Part shown: positions 34,833 to 42,136 of the stretch, one piece after another
Layout of the letters: each line of letters begins with the position of its first letter
Numbering within the stretch: position 1 is the first letter of the stretch
Origin: JAAXGX01 sp965203565
GTDB lineage: Bacteria; Acidobacteriota; Vicinamibacteria; Vicinamibacterales; UBA8438
DNA length: 64,000 bases
Assembly (NCBI GenBank): GCA_965203565.1
Contig: OZ241896.1
Coordinates: 2,976,001-3,040,000 of the forward strand
Direction: 5' to 3'
The notes under the pieces: generated by a model
Databases searched by the model: none
What the model saw: the letters and a program-made list of their open reading frames with translations, nothing else
What the model was told of the DNA's origin: nothing
Translations under genes and position numbers: made by a program

Positions 34833-36746
34833 ATGTTGCGATACGCCGTCACCATTCATGCCGGGCGTCAACCGGTGGAGCAGATCATCCAGGTCGCCGA
34901 GCAGGTGCTGGCCGAGCGGTTGCAAGATCGGGTCGTGGTGATCCAGATCCCTGCCGACGATGATCGAACTGCGCCGCTCCGGAGCGTGCTCGGCGACGAC
35001 CCGCAGGTGCGCATCGCTCCCGCGATGACGGACGCCGACGCGTTCATCGAAGCGGCGTTCCACGTCGCGCTGCCCGCTGGCGTCGCGTTCTCCGGAAGCC
35101 TCCTGCATCGTCTGCGCGACGGGCTGGGAGACCAGGCGGCCGCGGAGGCGTTTCTGCCCGACGGCACGCGGGCGCTGATAGCCAGGACATGGTTGCTCCA
35201 TCGCGGGCGAGGCGCGGAAGCCTGTTTCAGGACCGTCGGCAAGGTGCGCCAACTGTCCGCTTCGAAGCTGGGCCTCAGGAGCGTCGACCGGGTCGGGCGC
35301 TCGAACGGGACCCGTTCGGCGCCGGACGCGGGCTGGCCCGGGACCTGGCCCGAACTGCTCGATTGGGCGCGGGGCGTTCGCGGCCCGGGTGACGCGTGGG
35401 CGCTGCTGAAGTGGTCGGCCTGTCTGGCGTGGTGGGGAGCGGCCAACCAGCGCCGGCGGATCGGTTTGCGCCTGCGGCGCTTGTCGTATGACCTCGGGTG
35501 CGGGCCAAACGCCGCAGAACCCCCGAAGGGTTTCGATCGGCGGCTCCACAGCCCGATCGGATGGCGGCGCGCCGCCGGAAGGGAGGTGGCGGCGCTGGGA
35601 CCGCTGGACCTGTTGCCGCCCGGCGTCGAAGCCCACTGCGTCGTGCGGCGGGACGACGTGCCGCGGTTGCGGCGGGCGCATCACGTGGAGGACGTGCAAG
35701 CGTTCCACGCCGACACCGCCACGCGGGCCGCCACGCTGGTCCGCCTGGCCGCCGCCGGGGTCGTGGCGCATCTGGCGGACGGCGGTCAGGGTCCCGCGGC
35801 CGCCGCGAGGATTGCCTCCATCGCGAAAGGACGGCTCAAGGCGTTGCTCGGTGACGAGCTCCATCATCTGATGACCACCGACGTGCGCGACGCCGACGAG
35901 CTGGCGCGCGAGTTGCTCAGCATCCGGATGCGGCGTGCGGCGCTGCGGGACCCGGCTGAGCCTCCTCTGGTGTCGATCATCCTGGCGACGACGCGGCCGC
36001 GGTTCCTGCCTTGGCTCCTCGCGGCGGCGGCGGGGCAGACCTACCCAAAACTGGAGCTGGTGCTGGCCCTGCACGGCGGTCCCTTCACCGGCGTCGAGCG
36101 CCGCATCGCCGAAATCCGGCATCCGGTGAAGCTCGTGCGGGCGCCCGCCGGCGCGCCGCTCGGCGCCGTGCTCAATGCCGCCACGGCGGCGGCAAGCGGC
36201 GACCTGTTGGCCAAGATGGACGACGACGACCTGTACGGTCCGGAACACGTCCGGGATCTCGTGCTCGCCCACGAGTACTCGCGGGCGCCGCTGGTCGGAA
36301 AGCACACGGAGTTCGTCTACCTGCTCGGATCGGACCGGACCGTCTGGTGCGGCCGCCGCCGCAACGAAGACTGGCAGGGAAACGTGACCGGAGGCGCCAT
36401 GCTCGTCGCACGCCGCGAACTCGACCGGATCGGCGGCTGGCCACGGCGGGCGTGGGGCGTCGACGCAGCCCTGATAGGAGCTTTCGTCCGGACCGGCCGG
36501 CCGATCTACCGGACGCACGGCGCCGGCTACATGATGGTGCGTCACGGCGGCGGCCATACCTGGGACGTGGCCGATCAGCATTTCCTCGCGGAAGCCGACC
36601 GCGTCTACCCGGGCTGGCGTACGGACGTCGCCGGCATCGAAAAACCGGTCCTGCCGTATCCGGCGCTGGACGGAACGGGCGAGGTCAGGGTTTTCGGGGG
36701 GGGGGGGGGGAGCTCGCTGGTGAATTCGCCGGGGCGAACGAAATGA
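34833..36746 (+). CDS. GT2 glycosyltransferase with N-terminal shared domain and G15 tract
   Basis: 637 residues. The N-terminal part (about 1-130: YAVTIHAGRQPVEQII, DRVVVIQIPADD, DPQVRIAPAMTD, AFHVALPAGV, FLPDGTRALIARTWLLHR) is the domain that lies at the C-terminus of the other two GT2 proteins here. A middle region and then a GT2 domain from about 370 follow: PLVSIILATTRPRFLPWLL, LLAKMDDDDLYGPEHV (DxD), GGAMLVARRELDRIGGWP. Near the end a run of 15 G (36696-36710) precedes the last 12 codons. One extra G would move the stop to 36796, an ATGA overlap with the next gene. Confidence 0.82.
   Translation: MLRYAVTIHAGRQPVEQIIQVAEQVLAERLQDRVVVIQIPADDDRTAPLRSVLGDDPQVRIAPAMTDADAFIEAAFHVALPAGVAFSGSLLHRLRDGLGDQAAAEAFLPDGTRALIARTWLLHRGRGAEACFRTVGKVRQLSASKLGLRSVDRVGRSNGTRSAPDAGWPGTWPELLDWARGVRGPGDAWALLKWSACLAWWGAANQRRRIGLRLRRLSYDLGCGPNAAEPPKGFDRRLHSPIGWRRAAGREVAALGPLDLLPPGVEAHCVVRRDDVPRLRRAHHVEDVQAFHADTATRAATLVRLAAAGVVAHLADGGQGPAAAARIASIAKGRLKALLGDELHHLMTTDVRDADELARELLSIRMRRAALRDPAEPPLVSIILATTRPRFLPWLLAAAAGQTYPKLELVLALHGGPFTGVERRIAEIRHPVKLVRAPAGAPLGAVLNAATAAASGDLLAKMDDDDLYGPEHVRDLVLAHEYSRAPLVGKHTEFVYLLGSDRTVWCGRRRNEDWQGNVTGGAMLVARRELDRIGGWPRRAWGVDAALIGAFVRTGRPIYRTHGAGYMMVRHGGGHTWDVADQHFLAEADRVYPGWRTDVAGIEKPVLPYPALDGTGEVRVFGGGGGSSLVNSPGRTK
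36696..36710 (+). repeat. homopolymer tract G15 near the end of a GT2 gene
   Basis: Present frame ends at 36746. One base fewer ends at 36723. One base more ends at 36796, overlapping ATG 36793 of the next gene. Confidence 0.9.
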
Positions 36747-36792
36747 GCTTCGCCGGCGCGGGAGACGACCGGCGACACAGGCGACAAGCTCC

Positions 36793-37335
36793 ATGACTCT
36801 CCGGACGAGCCGCTACCGGTTGGGGAAATACGGCATTCCTCTCTTCCTGGCCGGTTACCTTCTCGTCGCCGGGATGCATCTGGTTTTCGGAGACCGGTCG
36901 ACCGAGATCTTCCCGTTCTTCGCCTGGACGCTGTTTCCGCGCACGCCCGAGTGGCGCAAGACCCTGTCGGCCGTCATCGTGCATTCGGTCGACGGCGAGC
37001 CGGTCGACGGCGAGTCGGCCGGCGGCGCGCGCTACGTCATTCCCCGCAGAAACATCGGCCACCTGAAGGTGCTGCACCGGGCCGTCAGGGAATGCCGCAT
37101 GCGCCCCGACGGTTGCGATGCGGCCGTGGCCCGGCTGCTGCATCCGATCGTGACGGCGGTGACGCGCGGCGACCGGGTCGACTTCAGCGTCGTCATCGCC
37201 CGCGTCGACCTGCGCGAAGTCCGGAAGGACGTCGCGAACCTTGCGGCCGGAAGGTCGGAAAAGACCGACCACTTCCGGCCGGTCAGCATCGTCGGCCGCT
37301 GGACGACGCCGGGCGGGCGAACACCGGGAGAATGA
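36793..37335 (+). CDS. single-span membrane-anchored protein of unknown function
   Basis: 180 residues. One N-terminal hydrophobic helix (YGIPLFLAGYLLVAGMHLVFG) follows a basic start, so most of the chain should be periplasmic. The rest contains TEIFPFFAWTLFPRTPEW, SAVIVHSVDGEPVDG, a RRNIGHLKVLHRAVRECR block and paired Cys in ECRMRPDGCDAAV. I do not recognise the family. It is followed after 1 nt by a polytopic membrane protein, and the two look like a functional pair inside the glycan island. Confidence 0.65.
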   Translation: MTLRTSRYRLGKYGIPLFLAGYLLVAGMHLVFGDRSTEIFPFFAWTLFPRTPEWRKTLSAVIVHSVDGEPVDGESAGGARYVIPRRNIGHLKVLHRAVRECRMRPDGCDAAVARLLHPIVTAVTRGDRVDFSVVIARVDLREVRKDVANLAAGRSEKTDHFRPVSIVGRWTTPGGRTPGE

Positions 37336-37336
37336 C

Positions 37337-38314
37337 GTGCACGTCTGCCAGGCCCTGCGGCGGGCGCGCCTCTTCCTGCAGTTCGACCCCGGCCCGCGCC
37401 GCGCGCCCCGCGACTTCCGCCGGGCCGCGGTCGAAGTGGTCCGGCTGGCTCGCTTCCATTACCTGTTCATCCTTTTCCTGATCCATACCGGCCGTTTCTC
37501 CCAGGTCATCGAGAACGGACCGCCCACGGATCCGTTGTGGCCGGTGGCGCTGCTGAACCGCTTCGCGGGCGCGGAGTGGGCGGAGCGGACGCACGGGCTG
37601 CCCTTCATTCCGGTCGCCGGCGCGGCCGTCGGGCTGTCCGCGGCGCTCTTCCCCGGCGCCCTGATCTGCCGCCTCGGGGTCTTTCTCCACCTCCTGCTGT
37701 TCGTCGCGTTGCGCAACTCGTACGGATCCGTCAACCATGGATGGCATTTCCTCCTGTACGTCAGCTTCGCGCTGCTGCTGCTGCCGTCCGGGGCCGGCCG
37801 GCCGGAGCGGATGTCGCGGAAGGATGCGATGGCCTGCGTCATGACGTTCTGGTTCGCGCAAAGCATCCCGCTGCTGGCCTACTCCCTGTCCGGCTTCTGG
37901 AAGATATGGGGCAGCGGTCTTGATCTCCTGGCCTCCGACGGCATGATCCGGATCCTCCTGGACCGCATGATGGAGGACGCAGCGCCGCCGCCGCCGCTGC
38001 TCCCGTTCATGGCCGGGCGCGAGCAGCTCGCGCAACTGCTTCTCCTCGGCGCGGTCTGCGTGCTATTCTTGTCGATTCTGGTCCTGTTCAGGCCGCACCT
38101 GCATCGGCCGTGGGGAACAGCCCTGATCCTTTTTCACTGCGGCAACGACTGGCTGATGAACGTCCGGTTCGGCAATCACGTGCTCGTCGTCGGTCTGTTG
38201 CTGGTTTTCTCGCCGTTCGCGCCGGCGCGTTTCTCGTGGCTCGGCATGGCGCAGTCGCTGCCGGGGCTCGGGGCGCCGTTCCGCCGGCGCCGCCCATCCG
38301 GAAGCGGTCGATGA
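37337..38314 (+). CDS. polytopic membrane protein, possibly HTTM/VKGC-related
   Basis: 325 residues from GTG 37337 with GGGAG 8 nt upstream. Seven or so membrane segments are visible (FHYLFILFLIHTGRFSQVI, GAAVGLSAALFPGALIC, VFLHLLLFVALRN, FLLYVSFALLLLPSG, MACVMTFWFAQSIPLLAYSL, QLLLLGAVCVLFLSILVLF, LVVGLLLVFSPF). HGWHFLLY and SGFWKIWGSG resemble HTTM (horizontally transferred transmembrane, gamma-carboxylase-like) proteins, at low certainty. Stop overlaps the next gene by ATGA. Confidence 0.6.
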   Translation: MHVCQALRRARLFLQFDPGPRRAPRDFRRAAVEVVRLARFHYLFILFLIHTGRFSQVIENGPPTDPLWPVALLNRFAGAEWAERTHGLPFIPVAGAAVGLSAALFPGALICRLGVFLHLLLFVALRNSYGSVNHGWHFLLYVSFALLLLPSGAGRPERMSRKDAMACVMTFWFAQSIPLLAYSLSGFWKIWGSGLDLLASDGMIRILLDRMMEDAAPPPPLLPFMAGREQLAQLLLLGAVCVLFLSILVLFRPHLHRPWGTALILFHCGNDWLMNVRFGNHVLVVGLLLVFSPFAPARFSWLGMAQSLPGLGAPFRRRRPSGSGR

Positions 38315-39042
38315 TCCGTTCCACGTCGGCGGCGAGCCGCGCCGGCCGGATCGAGGTGTCGGTGGTGATGCCCTGCCTGAACGAGGAAGCCTCTGTCGGC
38401 TCCTGCGTCGAAGCGGCGGCGGCGGCCCTTGCCGCAGCCGGCGTGGAAGGCGAGATCATCGTCGCGGACAACGGCTCGACGGATCGTTCGGCGGCGATCG
38501 CCGGAGATCGGGGTGCGCGCGTCGTTCACCAGCCGATCGGCGGCTACGGCGCGGCGTGTCTCGCAGGCATCGACCACGCCCGGGGCGATCTCGTCGTCAT
38601 GGGCGACGCGGACGGTTCGTACGACTATTCCCGGATCGACCAGTTTCTCGATCTGCTGCGGGAAGGACACGACCTCGTGATAGGGTCGCGGTATCGTGGG
38701 GAAATCCTTCCCGGAGCGATGCCCGGCATGCACCGGTGCGGGGGCTTGTTCCTGACCAAGGTCCTGAACCTGCTGTTCGGCGCGCGCGTTTCCGACGCGC
38801 ACAGCGGGATGCGGGCCTTCACGCGTGAAGCCTGGCGAACGATGGCGCTGCGAACGACCAGGTGGGATTTCGCGTCTGAGATGATCGCCAAGGCGGCGAT
38901 GGCGCGTCTCAGGATAGCGGAGATGCCGATAACCTATCACCCTCGAAAGGGACGATCCAAGCTGAAGCCGTTTCGAGGCGGCTGGCAGAACTTGCGGGCG
39001 ATTCTCGCGCTCAGGCTTTCCCTCCGCAGGGACGCCAGGTGA
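38311..39042 (+). CDS. GT2 glycosyltransferase, polyprenyl-phosphate type
   Basis: 243 residues from ATG 38311. The compact GT2 domain has VSVVMPCLNEEASVGSCV, EIIVADNGSTDRSAAIA (DxS/T), ARGDLVVMGDADGSYDY (DxD), SRYRGEILPGAMP and a SGMRAFTREAW acceptor block. This is the DPM1/GtrB-like set that transfers a sugar to polyprenyl phosphate on the cytoplasmic face. Overlaps join it to membrane proteins on both sides, and the next gene is a GT-C-like protein that could use the lipid-linked sugar it makes. Confidence 0.88.
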   Translation: MIRSTSAASRAGRIEVSVVMPCLNEEASVGSCVEAAAAALAAAGVEGEIIVADNGSTDRSAAIAGDRGARVVHQPIGGYGAACLAGIDHARGDLVVMGDADGSYDYSRIDQFLDLLREGHDLVIGSRYRGEILPGAMPGMHRCGGLFLTKVLNLLFGARVSDAHSGMRAFTREAWRTMALRTTRWDFASEMIAKAAMARLRIAEMPITYHPRKGRSKLKPFRGGWQNLRAILALRLSLRRDAR

Positions 39043-40499
39043 CCGTCGTCGGCAGGAGGTTCGCGTCGTGGCCGCTGGCCGCGATGGCCGCCGCCTACGT
39101 CGTCTGCTTCTGGAGCAGTCCTATCGGGGACGGCCGGTGGTCGCCTCTCGGCGACGGCATGATGGGCGACGACAGTCCCTCCTACGTAGCCTTCGACCCG
39201 CAGCGGACGGTCGGCTATCCCGTTTTCCTGCGTCTCGTCGTCTCGACCTTCGGCGACGTGAAGGCCGCGCCTCGGGTGCAGCTCGTCCTGCTGGCCGCGG
39301 CGATCTGGTTTCTGGGCCGAAGCGTGCAGCGGACCTTCCGGGCGTCCTGCTTCGCACCGATGCTGACCGCGGCGCTGCTTGCCGTATGCGCGGTGACCCG
39401 GTTCCATGCCTACGTGATGACGGAAGCGTTGTTCCTGTCGTTGCTGTGCGTCATGACGGGCTTGCTGGTGATGCTGGCGGCGCGGCCTGCGGTCCGGCTG
39501 GCGGCCGCGGCGGCGCTCGCGTGCGGCCTGGCCATCGCCGTCAGGCCGGCGGGACTCGGCATGCTGGCGGTCTGGCCGGTCCTCCTGTGGCTCGTCCGGG
39601 ACCGATACGCGGGCAGGCCCTGGAAGCTGGCGGCGGCGGCGGCCGCGCCCCTGACGCTCGCCTGGGCGGCGGAGAGCGTGGTCTGGCGCAGCGCGCACGG
39701 CGCGCCGGACGGCCGTCCCAACCGCGTCAACTACCATCTGTTCGCCAAGGCGCTGATGATCGAATCGGAGCCGGCCTTGCAGGACGGCGAACTGGCGGCG
39801 CTGGCGGCCGAGGCCAGACAGGCATGGCGGCCGCGGCGCGAGCTCGCCGCGGCCGCGCCGGATTGGCAGCTACGCACGTTCCTGACGAAATTCTTCGAGG
39901 ACAGAGGGCACAACGTCATCGCACGACGCAATTCGCCGTTCAGGCGACGGGTCGAAGCGGTGGCCGAGCGCCGCGGAACCAGCCCCGGCCTCCTGCTGGG
40001 AAAGATGGGTTGGTCGGCGCTGCTCGCAGCGCCCGAGGAATGGATGGCGAACGCCTGGCTGCATTATCAGGGCCTCTGGCTCCACCATGGGATTCACGAC
40101 GCGGCCCTCACCCGCCGTTACGCCGCCTACACCGACGGGCGGGACGTCACCGCCGGCTCCAGGCGTCCCGTCCTGCCTGCGAGAGGACCGCTCCCGCCGG
40201 CGATCGTGGCGCTGAACCGACTGGCGACCGTTGCGGCGTTTCTCGCCTCCGTGTCGGCGGTCGGGCTCGCGGTGCGGCAACGGGCCGGGAGAGGCGGGCG
40301 GGCGCCCGACGCCGATCTGGTTGTCGCCGCGGCGGCCGCCGTCATGGTGCACGGGTACTTCCTGGTGAGTGCGGCGTTCGGCTCGACCGCCCTGCGCTAT
40401 TCCTCCACCATGTGGACTTTCGAAGCGCTGTGCGGCCTGCTGCTGGTCCGCTGGCTGCTCCAACGCCGGGGCGGTTGGCGGAATTCGGGAATCCGGTGA
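39039..40499 (+). CDS. GT-C-like membrane protein, duplicate 1
   Basis: 486 residues from GTG. About ten hydrophobic helices. After the first helix an acidic loop DSPSYVAFDPQRTVGYPVFL fits the catalytic loop of GT-C enzymes, and FHAYVMTEALFLSLL follows as in related proteins. A hydrophilic middle region (about 225-330) and late helices complete it. The next gene is a tandem copy with long identical DNA stretches (for example near 39475-39560 and 41095-41180). It shares a 4-nt overlap with the GT2 upstream. Confidence 0.68.
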   Translation: MTVVGRRFASWPLAAMAAAYVVCFWSSPIGDGRWSPLGDGMMGDDSPSYVAFDPQRTVGYPVFLRLVVSTFGDVKAAPRVQLVLLAAAIWFLGRSVQRTFRASCFAPMLTAALLAVCAVTRFHAYVMTEALFLSLLCVMTGLLVMLAARPAVRLAAAAALACGLAIAVRPAGLGMLAVWPVLLWLVRDRYAGRPWKLAAAAAAPLTLAWAAESVVWRSAHGAPDGRPNRVNYHLFAKALMIESEPALQDGELAALAAEARQAWRPRRELAAAAPDWQLRTFLTKFFEDRGHNVIARRNSPFRRRVEAVAERRGTSPGLLLGKMGWSALLAAPEEWMANAWLHYQGLWLHHGIHDAALTRRYAAYTDGRDVTAGSRRPVLPARGPLPPAIVALNRLATVAAFLASVSAVGLAVRQRAGRGGRAPDADLVVAAAAAVMVHGYFLVSAAFGSTALRYSSTMWTFEALCGLLLVRWLLQRRGGWRNSGIR

Positions 40500-40543
40500 C
40501 CATCGTCGGCGAAAAGCTCGCCCGATGGTCGCCGGCGGCCATG

Positions 40544-40701
40544 CAGCCCGTGGTGGAACCCCGCGTCGCGCCGAGAGCGGCGAGGCGCCCGGCTGACAAG
40601 GCGTGAGGAGGGCGCATATTGGGCATACGCAACCGACGAACAACGCCGTCAGGCGGGATGCATCGCCGCTCGAATGCAGCGGGGACTTTCGCCACGGGCT
40701 G
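40544..40701 (-). repeat. 158-bp interspersed element, full-length copy C, inside a duplicated gene
   Basis: Inverted relative to copies A and B. It lies between codon 16 and the rest of what was the start of the second GT-C duplicate. GAGGAGG at 40605-40611 precedes TTG 40619, the start of the remaining open frame. The flanks CATG and CCAG do not match. Confidence 0.9.
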
Positions 40702-42136
40702 CCAGGCCGCCGGTTACGTCGCCTGCTTCTGGAGCAGTCCGATCGGAAGCGGCCTGGCGGCGCCTCTCGGCGGCAGGATGATGCACGTGGACAGCCCCGA
40801 ATACATCGCCTTCAGCCCGGATCGGACGGCCGGCTATCCCGTTTTCCTGAACCTCGTCGCTGGGGCGTTCGGCGATCTGCAGGCCGTGCCCCGCACGCAG
40901 CTCGTTCTGCTGGCGGCGGCGATCTGGCTGCTGGGCTGGAGCGTGCAGCGGACCTTCCGGGCGCCATGCTTCGCGCCGGTCCTGACCGCGGCGCTGCTTG
41001 CGGTATGCGCGGTGACCCGGTTCCATGCCTACGTACTGTCGGAAGCGCTGTTCCTGCCGTTGCTGTGCATCATGATGGGCCTGCTGGTGATGCTGGCGGC
41101 GCGGCCTGCGGTCCGGCTGGCGGCCGCGGCGGCGCTCGCGTGCGGCCTGGCCATCGCCGTCAGGCCGGCGGGACTGGGCGTGCTGGCGGTCTGGCCGTTC
41201 CTCCTGTGGCTCGTCCGGGACCGATGCGCGGGCGGACCCTGGAAGCTGGCGGCGGCGGCGGCCGTGCCTCTGACGCTCGTCTGGGCGACGGAGAGCGTGG
41301 TCTGGCGCAGCGTGCACGGCGCGCCGGACGGCCGCCCCAACCGCGTCAACCACCATCTGTTCGCCAAGGCGCTGATGATCGAATCGGAACCGGCCCTGCA
41401 GGACGGCGAACTGGCGGCGCTGGCGGCCGAGGCCAGACGGGCATGGCGGCCGCGGCGCGAACTTGCCATGAACGCGCCGGATTGGCAGACGCGAACGCTC
41501 CTGGCGAGATTCTTCGAGAATGGGGGACACAAGATCGCCGGCCGGCGCAGTCCGTCGTTTCGGCGACGGGTCGAAGCAGTGGCCGAGCGCCGCGGAACCA
41601 GCGTCAACCTCCTGCTGGGCGAGATCGGCCGGACGGCGCTGCTCGCGGCGCCGGGGGAATGGATGGCGAACGCCTGGATGCATTACCGAGGCCTCTGGCT
41701 GCACCATTCCATTCACGGCGCGGATCTGGCCCGCCGTTACGCCGCCTACACCGACGGGCGGGACGTCACGGCCCCGACCCGCACGCATGACGTCCTGCCT
41801 TCGAGAGGGCCGCTCCCGCCGGCGATCGTGGCGCTGAACCGTCTGGCGACCGCCGCCGCGTTTCTCGCCTCGGTGCTGGCGGCCGGGCTCGCCGTGCGGC
41901 GACGGCTCGGGAGAGGCGGGCGGGCGCCCGACGCCGATCTCGCCGCCGCCGCGTCGGCGGCGGTCATGGTGCACGGATACTTCCTGGTGAACGCGGTGTT
42001 CGGGGTGACCACTCTGCGCTACTCCGCCGTCATGTGGACGTTCGAGGCGCTGTGCGGCCTGCTGCTGGTCCGCTGGCTGCTGCGGCGCCGGAATCGCGAC
42101 GCCGCCGGTTCGCCGGCCGTCGCGCACGCCGGATGA
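40619..42136 (+). CDS. GT-C-like membrane protein, duplicate 2 with element-derived N-terminus
   Basis: 505 residues from TTG 40619; ATG 40658 is also possible. From GYVACFWSSPIG on, it aligns along its whole length with the upstream gene (39039-40499), including EYIAFSPDRTAGYPVFL and FHAYVLSEALFLPLL. The ancestral start is still visible: GTG 40496 overlapping the previous stop, then codons parallel to those of duplicate 1 as far as Met (40541-40543). Element copy C then intervenes with a stop at 40604-40606 in that frame. The first roughly 28 residues of the present frame come from the element, and membrane helix 1 is partly lost. It may be expressed or decaying. Confidence 0.6.
   Translation: MGIRNRRTTPSGGMHRRSNAAGTFATGCQAAGYVACFWSSPIGSGLAAPLGGRMMHVDSPEYIAFSPDRTAGYPVFLNLVAGAFGDLQAVPRTQLVLLAAAIWLLGWSVQRTFRAPCFAPVLTAALLAVCAVTRFHAYVLSEALFLPLLCIMMGLLVMLAARPAVRLAAAAALACGLAIAVRPAGLGVLAVWPFLLWLVRDRCAGGPWKLAAAAAVPLTLVWATESVVWRSVHGAPDGRPNRVNHHLFAKALMIESEPALQDGELAALAAEARRAWRPRRELAMNAPDWQTRTLLARFFENGGHKIAGRRSPSFRRRVEAVAERRGTSVNLLLGEIGRTALLAAPGEWMANAWMHYRGLWLHHSIHGADLARRYAAYTDGRDVTAPTRTHDVLPSRGPLPPAIVALNRLATAAAFLASVLAAGLAVRRRLGRGGRAPDADLAAAASAAVMVHGYFLVNAVFGVTTLRYSAVMWTFEALCGLLLVRWLLRRRNRDAAGSPAVAHAG

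Noticed and set aside
33228..36746. C19 slippage fusing the two GT2 proteins into one chain
   Set aside because: Both genes are in the same frame but the two alternative frames after the tract stop at 34821 and 34963, so no tract length joins them.
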